Below are positions 14,694-22,722 of a stretch of DNA of 23,910 nucleotides, piece by piece. Numbering within the stretch: the stretch's first letter is position 1; every line of letters starts with the position of its first letter. Source of the DNA: CAYFMP01 sp964344215 (GTDB lineage: Bacteria; Pseudomonadota; Alphaproteobacteria; Rhodospirillales; Casp-alpha2); NCBI GenBank assembly GCA_964344215.1, contig CAYFMP010000060.1, forward strand, positions 1-23,910, read 5' to 3'. Under the pieces are notes generated by a model that searched no databases, was not told where the DNA came from, and saw nothing but the letters and a program-made list of their open reading frames with translations. The position numbers and the translations under genes are program-made.

Positions 14694-15758
14694 ATGAAAC
14701 TCCTCAAGACACCCCGCACAATCAAGTTGGCCGCCTTTGTCGGAGCCGCCGCCATCGCCGGCGCCGCCTTCGGGGCGGCCGGAGGAAACGGCCCCGAGGT
14801 CAACCTCTATTCCTACCGCCAGCCGTTTCTGATCAAGCCGCTCCTCGACGAATTCACCGAGCGTACGGGCATCAAGGTCAACATGGTATACGCCAAGAAA
14901 GGCATGTTGGAGAAGATCAAGGCGGCCGGCGCCAACAACCCGGCCGACGCGGTTCTCACCGTTGATATCGGTCGCCTCAACGAGCTGCGCGAGGCCGGTG
15001 TCCTAGAGCCGGTGCGCTCGGCCACCCTCGAGGCCAACATTCCGGCCCACCTTCGCCATCCCGACGGGTTGTGGTTCGCGCTCACCACCCGCGCCCGCGT
15101 CGCGCTGACCAGCCGTGAGCGGGTCAAGCCGGGCGAACTCGCCTCCTACGCCGATCTCGCCGCCCCCCATTTCAAGGGCCGGGTCTGCATACGCTCCGGC
15201 AAGCACCCCTACAATGTGGCGCTGATCGCCTCGATGATCGCCCACGACGGCGAGAAGTCGGCGGAAACCTGGCTTCGCGGCCTGAAATCGAACCTGGCGC
15301 GCAAGCCACAAGGCAACGACCGGGCCCAGGCCAAGGCGATTTACGAAGGCGTCTGCGACGTCGCGCTCGCCAACAACTACTACATGGGCAAGATGACGAC
15401 CAACGACAAGAAGCCCGAACAGAAGCAGTGGGCGGCCTCGGTCCGTTTGGTCTACATGGATCAGGGCGGTCGCGGTCAGCACATGAACGTCTCGGGCGCG
15501 GCGGTCGTGCGCGGTGCCAAGCACCGCGATGCCGCGGTCAAACTCATCGAATTCCTGAGCAACGATTTCGCGCAGAAGATCTATGCCGAGAAGAACCACG
15601 AATACCCGGTCAAGCCCGGTGTCGGCGTCTCGGCCCTGGTCAAGTCCTGGGGCGAATTCAAGAAGGATCAACTGAGTATCGAAGCCATTGCCAGACACCG
15701 CCCGGCGGCTTCGAAACTGGTCGACAAGGTTGGCTTCAACGACGGCCCGAGCAGCTAG
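14694..15758 (+). CDS. fbpA: Ferric iron ABC transporter periplasmic binding protein
   Basis: A 354-residue periplasmic solute-binding protein of the FbpA/FutA/AfuA type, which binds Fe3+ and delivers it to an inner-membrane ABC importer. It has a signal peptide (about 1-28). The mature protein starts with VNLYSYRQP, typical of the family. Candidate iron-ligand tyrosines are visible at 39 or 41, at 173, and in the paired Tyr229-Tyr230 of ANNYYMGKM. I chose the ATG at 14694 because it gives the signal peptide and has GGAAAG upstream; the frame is open further upstream, but that part lies across the promoter. Two Fur-box-like sites suggest expression under iron limitation. The permease and ATPase genes follow. 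Confidence 0.93.
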   Translation: MKLLKTPRTIKLAAFVGAAAIAGAAFGAAGGNGPEVNLYSYRQPFLIKPLLDEFTERTGIKVNMVYAKKGMLEKIKAAGANNPADAVLTVDIGRLNELREAGVLEPVRSATLEANIPAHLRHPDGLWFALTTRARVALTSRERVKPGELASYADLAAPHFKGRVCIRSGKHPYNVALIASMIAHDGEKSAETWLRGLKSNLARKPQGNDRAQAKAIYEGVCDVALANNYYMGKMTTNDKKPEQKQWAASVRLVYMDQGGRGQHMNVSGAAVVRGAKHRDAAVKLIEFLSNDFAQKIYAEKNHEYPVKPGVGVSALVKSWGEFKKDQLSIEAIARHRPAASKLVDKVGFNDGPSS

Positions 15759-15811
15759 GCGAACGGCGGCGCCTGGTTGCGCGCCGGTCGCCGGACATCG
15801 TAACCTGAATT

Positions 15812-15843
15812 GCGGGACGGGCCTTTCGCCCGTCCTGCTTTTT
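15812..15843 (+). terminator. Intercistronic terminator between binding protein and permease
   Basis: GCGGGACGGGC pairs with GCCCGTCCTGC (11 bp including one G-T pair) around a CTTTC loop, followed by five Ts. It lies in the 95-bp gap between fbpA and fbpB. Partial termination here would give excess binding protein over permease and ATPase. Confidence 0.8.
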
Positions 15844-15853
15844 CTGTAGGAGA

Positions 15854-17605
15854 GTGCGGCAACCATCCTGGGATCAACCCGTGCAACATGCTCCAACCCC
15901 AACCGCGACGGAGTTTTTCTCTCGCCTTGCCAACCAGCGGCGGCTCTTGCTCGATCGATGGACCGTCGGAACGCTGCTTGTCGCGGTTCTGATCGCCACG
16001 CCGTTGGTCGCGGTTTTCGGCCTGGCTCTAGCGCCAAGCGACGACGTATGGTCGCATCTGGTGTCGACGGTGCTCGGAAAATACGTCTCGACGACCCTGT
16101 TTCTGGTCCTCGGCATCGGGCTGGGCACGACGGTGATCGGTACCGGGACGGCGTGGCTCGTCACCATGTGCCGGTTTCCGGGGCGCGCGGTGTTCAACTG
16201 GGCTTTGCTGCTGCCGCTTGCCGTGCCGGCTTACGTTCTGGCCTTCGTCATCACCGATCAACTCGAGTATGCCGGCAATGTCCAGTCCCTGCTGCGGGCC
16301 GTATTCGGTTGGACGAACCGCCAGGACTATTGGTTTCCGGAGATCCGCTCGCTCGGCGGCGCGATCTCGGTGATGACCCTGGTGTTGTATCCCTATGTCT
16401 ACCTGCTGGCGCGGGCGGCGTTCCTCGAGCAATCGGTCTGCGTCCTTGAAGTCAGCCGCACGCTCGGCAAGGGGCCGTGGCAGTCGTTCTTCTCGGTCGC
16501 CCTGCCGCTGGCGCGCCCGGCCATCGTGATTGGCGTTACCCTTGTCGCGATGGAGGCGCTCAACGATCTAGGAACGGTGGAGTTCTTCGCCGTCAACACC
16601 TTCACAGTCGGCATCTACGACGTCTGGCTCAACATGAACAGCCGATCCGGCGCCGCCCAGTTGGCGTCGGTGATGATGATCTTCGTTCTCGCCCTCATCG
16701 CCACCGAGCGGATCGCCCGCCGCGGCCAGCGTTTTCACCATACCTCGACCAAGTACCGGGCTCTACCAAGCTACCGCCTGCACGGCATCAGGGGAGCATG
16801 TGCCTTCATCGTCTGTCTGTTGCCGGTCGCCCTCGGTTTTATGCTTCCGGCCGGGGTGCTTGCCGCCTATGCGGCGGAGTTCTACGCCGACACCCTATCC
16901 GCCAACTACCTCCGATACGCCTGGAACAGCCTCAGCCTGTCCGCCCTCGCCGCCCTCGCCGCTATCGCCCTCGGTCTATTCATGGCCTATGGCGTTCGCC
17001 TCAACGGCGGTTTCGTCGTCCGCGCCGCCACCCGTTTCGCCAGTATCGGCTACGCCGTACCCGGCGCTATTCTGGCGATCGGCGTGATCTTCCCGCTCGG
17101 CGCCCTCGACAACCTTATCGACGCCATTGGCCGGAGCGTCTTCAACGCATCTCCCGGACTGCTGTTCAGCGGTACCATCGCCGCCATCGTCTACGGCTAT
17201 ACGGTACGTTTCCAGGCGCTTTCGTACGGCACCCTCGAGGCCAGCCTCGGTAAGGTGACGCCGAGCATGGACGGCGCCGCGCGCACCCTCGGCCTGGGTC
17301 CGGCGGCGACCCTGTCGCGGGTCCATTTTCCTCTGGTCCGCGGCAGCCTGCTGACGGCCGGACTGTTGGTGTTCGTCGATTGCATGAAGGAGTTGCCGCT
17401 GACTCTGATCCTCAGGCCGTTCAACTACGACACGTTGGCCACCTTCGTCTTCCAGTACGCTTCCGACGAATTGCTCGAGGAATCGGCGCTGGCGGCGCTC
17501 ACCATCGTCGCCGCCGGCATCGTTCCGGTCATCCTGCTCAGCGTCAACATCGTGCGCTCCAGGCCCGGCCACGAGGCGGCAACCCCGGAGGTGGCGGTCC
17601 CGTGA
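15854..17605 (+). CDS. fbpB: Ferric iron ABC transporter permease, fused two-domain
   Basis: A 583-residue inner-membrane protein of the FbpB/SfuB type, in which two permease halves are fused. About twelve hydrophobic helices are visible. Each half has an EAA-type cytoplasmic loop that contacts the ATPase: the first near residues 199-224 (EVSRTLGKGPWQSFF, then LPLARP), the second near 472-497 (DGAARTLGLGPAATL, then FPLVRG). The start is uncertain. GTG 15854 gives the full frame, but AGGAG is only one or two bases away; GTG 15881 is an alternative. The stop overlaps the ATPase start by 4 bp (GTGA), so the two are translationally coupled. Confidence 0.92.
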   Translation: MRQPSWDQPVQHAPTPTATEFFSRLANQRRLLLDRWTVGTLLVAVLIATPLVAVFGLALAPSDDVWSHLVSTVLGKYVSTTLFLVLGIGLGTTVIGTGTAWLVTMCRFPGRAVFNWALLLPLAVPAYVLAFVITDQLEYAGNVQSLLRAVFGWTNRQDYWFPEIRSLGGAISVMTLVLYPYVYLLARAAFLEQSVCVLEVSRTLGKGPWQSFFSVALPLARPAIVIGVTLVAMEALNDLGTVEFFAVNTFTVGIYDVWLNMNSRSGAAQLASVMMIFVLALIATERIARRGQRFHHTSTKYRALPSYRLHGIRGACAFIVCLLPVALGFMLPAGVLAAYAAEFYADTLSANYLRYAWNSLSLSALAALAAIALGLFMAYGVRLNGGFVVRAATRFASIGYAVPGAILAIGVIFPLGALDNLIDAIGRSVFNASPGLLFSGTIAAIVYGYTVRFQALSYGTLEASLGKVTPSMDGAARTLGLGPAATLSRVHFPLVRGSLLTAGLLVFVDCMKELPLTLILRPFNYDTLATFVFQYASDELLEESALAALTIVAAGIVPVILLSVNIVRSRPGHEAATPEVAVP

Positions 17606-18723
17606 GCGGCCTCCATATCAACAACTTGTCGCACCGCTACGACCGCCTCGAGGTGATCAGCGGCGTTTCCGTGTTCGTGGCACCGGGCGAGTTGGTTTGC
17701 CTGCTGGGACCGTCCGGTTGCGGCAAGACCACTCTGCTTCGCGTCGCCGCCGGTCTCGAGCCTTTGCAGAAAGGCCAGGTTCACATCGGCGAGCGGGTGG
17801 TGGCCGACGGCGGCAACGGCTTTCATCTGGCGCCGGAGGATCGCGGCGTCGGCTTGATGTTTCAGGACTACGCGCTGTTTCCTCACCTGACGGTCTCCGA
17901 GAACATCTCGTTCGGCCTCGACCAGCCGAGCCCGGACGAACGCCGGTGGATCGAGCACGCCGTCGACCAGATGGGCATGACCGAGTATGCCCGCAGCTAT
18001 CCGCACACCCTGTCCGGCGGACAACAGCAGCGCGTCGCCCTGCTCCGCGCGATGGCGCCCAATCCGCGCGTGCTTCTCCTCGACGAGCCGTTTTCGGGTT
18101 TGGACGTGACCCGCCGCGCCCGCGTCCGCGAACAGACCCTGGCCCTTCTCAAGGAAAGCGGCGTCGCCACTCTGATGGTCACCCACGACCCCGACGAAGC
18201 GATGTTCATGGCCGATCGCATCCTGGTCATGAACGAGGGCCGCATCGTCCAGGACGGCACCCCGGTGGAAACCTACTTCGAGCCGGAAAACGCTTTCGTC
18301 GCCGCCCTGTTCGGCCCCGTCAACCGGCTCGGCGGAACCGTCGAGGACGGCCGCGTCGAGACCCCGTTCGGTCGGCTGGCGGCAGACGGTTTCGAGGACG
18401 GCGACGCGGTCGAGGTGTTGATTCGCCCCGAGGGTCTGCGTCTGGCCCAGGACGGATCGACACCGCCGCACCAAGCCGGCGATGCGCCGTGCAGTCCGGC
18501 CAACCGGGCCGATGCGCCGCTCGCCCAAAACGGCGTCGAATGCCGGGTGCTGTCGGCCCGCCCGCTGGGCCGAGCCAGCCACGTGGTGATTGCGGCACCG
18601 GCACCGGAAGGGACCGAGCTTCGGATGGAGGCCCGCATTCCCGGCGTCTTTCTACCCGAATCGGGGAGCTTGGTGACGGTCAGCGTCAACCGGCGCGAGG
18701 CACACGTTTTCGCGGCGTCCTAG
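17602..18723 (+). CDS. fbpC: Ferric iron ABC transporter ATP-binding protein
   Basis: The 373-residue ATPase powers the importer. It has every nucleotide-binding motif: Walker A GPSGCGKTT (36-44), Q-loop Gln88 (MFQDYALFPHLT), signature LSGGQQQR (137-144), Walker B VLLLDEP (157-163), D-loop SGLD (165-168) and switch His195. A C-terminal TOBE-type regulatory domain follows from about 285. Inside that region an Ala/Pro/Gln-rich stretch (about 290-318) looks like a low-complexity insertion. GTG 17602 is the start, overlapping the permease stop by 4 bp. The substrate is assigned as Fe3+ from the neighbouring binding protein and the Fur-like sites, not from the ATPase itself. Confidence 0.93.
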   Translation: MSGLHINNLSHRYDRLEVISGVSVFVAPGELVCLLGPSGCGKTTLLRVAAGLEPLQKGQVHIGERVVADGGNGFHLAPEDRGVGLMFQDYALFPHLTVSENISFGLDQPSPDERRWIEHAVDQMGMTEYARSYPHTLSGGQQQRVALLRAMAPNPRVLLLDEPFSGLDVTRRARVREQTLALLKESGVATLMVTHDPDEAMFMADRILVMNEGRIVQDGTPVETYFEPENAFVAALFGPVNRLGGTVEDGRVETPFGRLAADGFEDGDAVEVLIRPEGLRLAQDGSTPPHQAGDAPCSPANRADAPLAQNGVECRVLSARPLGRASHVVIAAPAPEGTELRMEARIPGVFLPESGSLVTVSVNRREAHVFAAS

Positions 18724-18754
18724 ACGGCGCGCCGACTGAGCTGTGGCCTCGACC

Positions 18755-18790
18755 CGGCAATAATTTCTTCGATCGGCGGCAACAGGGCAG
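18755..18790 (+). promoter_or_regulatory. Candidate FlbD-type enhancer elements for flgE
   Basis: Two CGGCAA half-sites lie at 18755-18760 and 18777-18782. The first is preceded by CC and followed by TAATTT, nearly the same context as the element before flgI. It lies 107 bp upstream of the sigma-54 promoter. The right half of the inverted repeat is degraded here. Confidence 0.4.
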
Positions 18791-18861
18791 GTTGTATCGG
18801 CCGGTGTTTCCGGTCCCGATAAGAAATTCAACGATATCAAATAATTACGGGAAAGCGCCCG

Positions 18862-18878
18862 TTGGCACCCTTCTTGCT
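18862..18878 (+). promoter_or_regulatory. Consensus sigma-54 promoter for flgE
   Basis: TTGGCACCCTTCTTGCT matches the sigma-54 consensus TGGCAC-N5-TTGCT exactly, with GG and GC 10 bases apart. The predicted transcript start is near 18890, about 51 bases before the flgE ATG. It lies in the 217-bp gap after the iron operon. Confidence 0.88.
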
Positions 18879-18940
18879 TCAATTTCCGTGCATTGATGTA
18901 AAGCCCGTCCCGGCGACGGTTCAATCTTGGAGCAAGAAGC

Positions 18941-20497
18941 ATGGCGGCATACGGATTTTTCCAGCCCAGCACGCTCGGAATGATGGGGCAGGCGAAAGCG
19001 CTCAGCACCATCGGCCTCAACGTGGCCAACGTCAATACCGGCGGCTACAGGGGAACCGATACCCAGTTCCAAACCCTGATCAGCAAGGAAATCGACAACC
19101 AGGGCGACCTGGGCGGCCTCAGACCGGTCTCCAAGCAGAACGTCGACAAACAGGGCCTGCTCAGAAGCTCGGATCGCGATCTCGACGTCGCCATCGTCGG
19201 CGGTGGTTTCTTTCAGGTCAGCCCGACCCTGACCGTTTCCAACGAGATCTTCTACACCCGCGACGGCAGTTTCCAGATCAACGTGGCCGGCGCCAAGACG
19301 ACCGCGACCGGCACCGGCGGCGGCACCATCAGCGTCTCCAACGGCTACCTGACCGACAAGAACGGTTATTTCCTGCTCGGCGAAGCGCCGGCCACCGACG
19401 GCACCTTCCCGGCAACGCCCGGCACCCTGGCGCCGATGCGGGTCGACCAGTTCGCCTTCATCAACGCGACGCGGCCGACCTCGACCGCCAAACTCACCCT
19501 CAATCTGCCGGCTCAGAAGGAGTTCGGTGAAGCGGCCGAAAACTACAACATCAGCATCAACGATTCGAACGGCGCCCGGCGCGAGATCAACCTCGCCTTC
19601 CTGCGCGACCAGCCGACCGGCCAGTGGGGCATCATCCCGACCGCCGACAACGTGACGACGCTGTCGCTGACCGGATCGGCGTTCTCGCTGACCACCGGCG
19701 CCGGCCCCGGCACCCAACTCAAGCTCGACTCCGCCAACAACCAGCTCATCGTGCAGACCGCCGCCACCGGCTTGGCGAAACCGGGCGCCTTCTTCGGCCT
19801 CAAGGCCGGCGACAGCATCACCGTCGCCGGCGCCGCCGGCGCCAACAACGGCACCTTCACGATCAGCGGCGTTTCCAGCGATTTCTCGACGCTGACGATC
19901 AGCAGCGTCGCCACCACCGAGACGGTGGCCAGCACGACGCTCACCTCGACCCAGGTCATCTCCGATCGGCTGACCTTCTCCGACACCGGCGCCGTCCAGA
20001 CGCCGGCCACCAAGTCCTATACGGTCAGCGCCACCTGGAGCGACGGCGCCACCTCGAGCTTCACCCTCGACGTCAGCGACTTTATCCAGCTGGCCGGCGA
20101 TTTCACGCCGTTCGGCTACAGCCACAACGGCTTGAGCCAAGCCAATCTAAACCGGGTCCAGTTCGACAACGAAGGCCACGTCGTCGGCACCTTCGACGAC
20201 GGCACCGTGCGCAAAATCTACAAGGTGCCGATCGCCTCGTTCTCCAACCCCAACGGGTTGGAAGCCGGGAACGGCATGGTGTTTGCCGAGACCGAGCTTT
20301 CCGGCACCGCCAACTCGCAGTTCATCGACACCAGCGGCATCGCCCAACTCAACCCGTTCACGGTCGAGCTGTCCAACATCGACCTGGCGTCGGAGTTCAC
20401 CAAGATGATCATGGTCCAGAACGCCTACAACTCGTCGGCGACGGTCTTCAAGACCGTCGACGAGATGACGACCGTGGCGCGCGACCTCAAGGGTTAA
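18941..20497 (+). CDS. flgE: Flagellar hook protein FlgE
   Basis: A 518-residue axial protein that fits the hook subunit FlgE, which polymerises into the universal joint between rod and filament. The N-terminal helix carries LNVANVNTGGYRG (26-38), a variant of the axial motif. The DVAIVGGGFFQV core and FYTRDGSFQINV follow. The middle is a long Thr/Ser/Ala/Gly-rich beta region (about 180-370), probably the surface domain. The C-terminus is typical (NIDLASEFTKMIMVQNAYNSSATVFKTVDEM, in pieces). The N-terminus, MAAYGFFQPS, differs from the common form. GGAG lies 8 bases before the ATG. It is transcribed alone from a consensus sigma-54 promoter. Another hook-like axial protein remains possible, but length and C-terminus favour FlgE. 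Confidence 0.87.
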   Translation: MAAYGFFQPSTLGMMGQAKALSTIGLNVANVNTGGYRGTDTQFQTLISKEIDNQGDLGGLRPVSKQNVDKQGLLRSSDRDLDVAIVGGGFFQVSPTLTVSNEIFYTRDGSFQINVAGAKTTATGTGGGTISVSNGYLTDKNGYFLLGEAPATDGTFPATPGTLAPMRVDQFAFINATRPTSTAKLTLNLPAQKEFGEAAENYNISINDSNGARREINLAFLRDQPTGQWGIIPTADNVTTLSLTGSAFSLTTGAGPGTQLKLDSANNQLIVQTAATGLAKPGAFFGLKAGDSITVAGAAGANNGTFTISGVSSDFSTLTISSVATTETVASTTLTSTQVISDRLTFSDTGAVQTPATKSYTVSATWSDGATSSFTLDVSDFIQLAGDFTPFGYSHNGLSQANLNRVQFDNEGHVVGTFDDGTVRKIYKVPIASFSNPNGLEAGNGMVFAETELSGTANSQFIDTSGIAQLNPFTVELSNIDLASEFTKMIMVQNAYNSSATVFKTVDEMTTVARDLKG

Positions 20498-20526
20498 CGC
20501 TCTTGCCTCCACCATCAACGGCGCGG

Positions 20527-20552
20527 CGGCGGCTCGGGGCGGCCGCCGTTTT
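20527..20552 (+). terminator. Weak terminator-like hairpin after flgE
   Basis: CGGCGGC (20527-20533) pairs with GCCGCCG (20542-20548) over an 8-base loop, followed by four Ts. It lies 30 bp after the flgE stop. The short T tract makes it a modest candidate. Confidence 0.45.
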
Positions 20553-20581
20553 GGCGTGCCGGCCGTACGTCGCGCCACACC

Positions 20582-20619
20582 CGGCAATATTTGCCGACGA
20601 CGCGACGGCGATTGCCGTC
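20582..20619 (+). promoter_or_regulatory. Candidate FlbD-type enhancer elements for flgI
   Basis: CGGCAATATTTGCCG (20582-20596) is a perfect inverted repeat, CGGCAA-N3-TTGCCG. A second palindrome, GACGGC-GATT-GCCGTC (20604-20619), follows. The first lies 109 bp upstream of the sigma-54-type promoter of flgI, the distance expected for an activator-binding enhancer. Confidence 0.55.
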
Positions 20620-20690
20620 GGGTTCCCTTCCCTACCCCTCCGGATTGACCGAAAGTCATTATTTTACAGATACTTGCATCAAAACCGGGC

Positions 20691-20707
20691 TTGGCACGGA
20701 AATCGCA
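20691..20707 (+). promoter_or_regulatory. Sigma-54-type promoter for flgI-flgJ-flgN-flgK
   Basis: TTGGCACGGAAATCGCA has a perfect -24 box (TGGCACG) and GC exactly 10 bases after GG; the -12 box reads TCGCA rather than TTGCA. The predicted transcript start is near 20718, about 39 bases before the flgI ATG. Confidence 0.72.
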
Positions 20708-20756
20708 TCGAAAACCCAGAAAAACCAATGCATCCAATGGGATCGGTAGAAGTGAC

Positions 20757-21929
20757 ATGAAAATAACGGGAACCACGATCATCCGCTCCGGATGCGCCGC
20801 CGTTGGCAAGGGCGTGCTCAGGCTGACCGCGATGGCGACCCTGATGGCGGCCCTTCTGGCGCTGACGGCGACCGCCGCCGAAGCCTCCTCGCGGATCAAG
20901 GACATCGTCGAGTTCGAAGGCGTCCGCGACAACCTGTTGGTCGGCTACGGCCTGGTCGTCGGCCTCAACAATACCGGAGACACCCTGAAGACCGGCCACT
21001 TCACCAAGCAGAGCCTGCAATCCATGCTCAACCGCTTGGGCGTCAAGCCGACCGACGACGGCCTCGATTCGAAGAACGTGGCGGCGGTCATGGTCACCGC
21101 CTCGTTGCCCGCCTTCTCGCGCCAGGGCAGCCGCATCGATGTCACCGTCAGCGCCTTGGGCGATTCGAAGAGCCTGCTCGGCGGCACCCTGCTGGTGACG
21201 CCGCTGTTGGGCGCCGACGGCGAGGTCTACGCCGTCGCCCAGGGCCAGTTGGCGGTCGGCGGTTTCTCCGCTACCGGCGAGGCCGAGACCGTCACCAAGG
21301 GCGTGCCGACCAGTGGCCGAATCGCCAACGGGGCGATCATCGAACGCGAACTCGGTTTCGACCTCGGCAACATGGAATCGGTGAACCTGACGCTGCGCAA
21401 CCCCGATTTCACGACGGCCCGGCGCGTCGCCCAGGCCATCAACGCCTTCCTCGGCACGCCGGCCGCCCGCGCCAGCGATCCGACCACCGTCAACATCGAG
21501 GTTCCCGGCGCCTACGATGAAAGCGTCGTCAACCTGCTGACCGATATCGAGCAACTGCGCATCGAACCGGACCAGTTGGCCCGTGTCATCATCGACGAGC
21601 AGTCCGGCACCATCGTCATGGGCGAGAACGTCCGCATCAGCACCGTCGCCATCGCGCAGGGCTCCCTGACCATCCGCATCACCGAGGCCGAGCAGGTCTC
21701 GCAGCCGGGCCCCTTCGCCGAGGTCGGCGAGACCGTCACCGTCGCTCGCACCGACATCGAGATCGAGGAAGGCGAGGACCGGCGCCTGACCGTCCTGCCT
21801 TCCGGCGTCACCCTGCAGGAGCTGGTCAACGGTATGAACGCGCTCGGCATCGGCCCGCGCGACATGATCACCATCCTGCAGGCGATCAAGGCTTCCGGCG
21901 CGTTGCAGGCGGAAATCGAGGTGATGTGA
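20757..21929 (+). CDS. flgI: Flagellar P-ring protein FlgI
   Basis: FlgI forms the periplasmic P-ring around the rod with the help of FlgA. The 390-residue precursor has a signal peptide (about 1-40, with a hydrophobic core followed by ATAAEA). The mature protein opens with the hallmark SSRIKDIVEFEGVRDNLLVG and GYGLVVGLNNTGD, and contains later family segments (NVAAVMVTASLPAFSRQGSRIDV, in pieces; GGTLLVTPLLG; TLQELVNGMNALG). I chose the ATG at 20757 because translation from the upstream TTG would begin inside the sigma-54 promoter. The ribosome binding site is weak. The stop overlaps the flgJ start (TGATG). FlgI is usually about 370 residues; the extra length is in the long signal region. Confidence 0.96.
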   Translation: MKITGTTIIRSGCAAVGKGVLRLTAMATLMAALLALTATAAEASSRIKDIVEFEGVRDNLLVGYGLVVGLNNTGDTLKTGHFTKQSLQSMLNRLGVKPTDDGLDSKNVAAVMVTASLPAFSRQGSRIDVTVSALGDSKSLLGGTLLVTPLLGADGEVYAVAQGQLAVGGFSATGEAETVTKGVPTSGRIANGAIIERELGFDLGNMESVNLTLRNPDFTTARRVAQAINAFLGTPAARASDPTTVNIEVPGAYDESVVNLLTDIEQLRIEPDQLARVIIDEQSGTIVMGENVRISTVAIAQGSLTIRITEAEQVSQPGPFAEVGETVTVARTDIEIEEGEDRRLTVLPSGVTLQELVNGMNALGIGPRDMITILQAIKASGALQAEIEVM

Positions 21930-22255
21930 TGAGCGGTCTCGGCGAAAACACGTTTGCCCTGCAGACCGAGCACGCCCTGCTGGCGGCCCGTGGCACGCCC
22001 AACCCGGGCCGCGCCCAGACCGTCGCCGAGGCCCGCAAGGTGGCAGTCGATTTCGAGGCCGTGTTCATCTCGCAGATGCTGCAACCGATGTTCCAGAACC
22101 TGAGCGCAGACAAGCCTTTCGGCGGCGGCTCGGCGGAAGACGTGTGGCGCGGCATGCAAGCCGACGAGTACGGCAAAGCGATCGCCAAAGCCGGCGGCGT
22201 CGGGATCGCCGATGCCGTGTTCCGTGAAATAATCAAGATGCAGGAGATTCAATAA
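21929..22255 (+). CDS. flgJ: Rod-binding protein FlgJ, without muramidase domain
   Basis: The 108-residue protein corresponds to the N-terminal rod-binding (rod cap) domain of FlgJ. The conserved core reads ARKVAVDFEAVFISQMLQPMF, then FGGGSAEDVWRGMQADEYGKAIAKAGG and the amphipathic C-terminal GIADAVFREII. It lacks the C-terminal peptidoglycan hydrolase domain of enterobacterial FlgJ, as usual in alphaproteobacteria, where a separate hydrolase is expected. The ATG overlaps the flgI TGA by one base; a GTG three bases upstream is the alternative. flgN follows after 2 bp. Confidence 0.93.
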   Translation: MSGLGENTFALQTEHALLAARGTPNPGRAQTVAEARKVAVDFEAVFISQMLQPMFQNLSADKPFGGGSAEDVWRGMQADEYGKAIAKAGGVGIADAVFREIIKMQEIQ

Positions 22256-22257
22256 TC

Positions 22258-22701
22258 ATGGACCCGACCAAGCGCGTAAACGACCTGATCACCATTACCG
22301 GGCGCCTGTCCGAACTGCTGGAGCGCGAGAACGACGCGCTCCGCAACCGGCGCAACAGCGACCTCAGCGACATCCTCGACGAAAAGGTGACGCTGGGGCG
22401 CGTTTATGAGTCCCGGATCATGGGGCTGACCGATGAGGACGTCGACCTCAGCGGCGTCGACCTCGAGCTGCGCGAGCGCCTAAAAGGCCTAGGCCAGAAG
22501 GTCGGGGCGCTGATGGAGGAGAACGCCCAGCTCCTGAAGATCGCCATCGAGGCCAACAAACGGGTCGTCAACCTGATCGCCGAGGCGGTCCGCGAAAGCG
22601 CGTCGAACGCCGGCACCTACTCGGCGTCCGGCGTCAGCGCCACCGACGCCCCCGGCGCCGGCGCCCAGAATGTCGCCATTTCGGTCGATCAAACCCTTTA
22701 G
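22258..22701 (+). CDS. flgN: FlgN-like export chaperone for FlgK
   Basis: The 147-residue helical protein has the pattern of the FlgN family. A leading helix (VNDLITITGRLSELLERENDALRN, in pieces) is followed by a heptad-rich central coil and a helix with LMEENAQLLKIAIEANKRVVNLI. A disordered Ser/Ala/Gly-rich tail (about 117-147) may hold the cargo or docking site. FlgN chaperones the hook-filament junction proteins FlgK and FlgL in the cytoplasm. It lies 2 bp after flgJ and 21 bp before flgK, the expected place. FlgN sequences are weakly conserved, so the call rests on helical layout, size and neighbourhood together. Confidence 0.8.
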   Translation: MDPTKRVNDLITITGRLSELLERENDALRNRRNSDLSDILDEKVTLGRVYESRIMGLTDEDVDLSGVDLELRERLKGLGQKVGALMEENAQLLKIAIEANKRVVNLIAEAVRESASNAGTYSASGVSATDAPGAGAQNVAISVDQTL

Positions 22702-22722
22702 GCCGCGGACTCGGAGGTTCCC

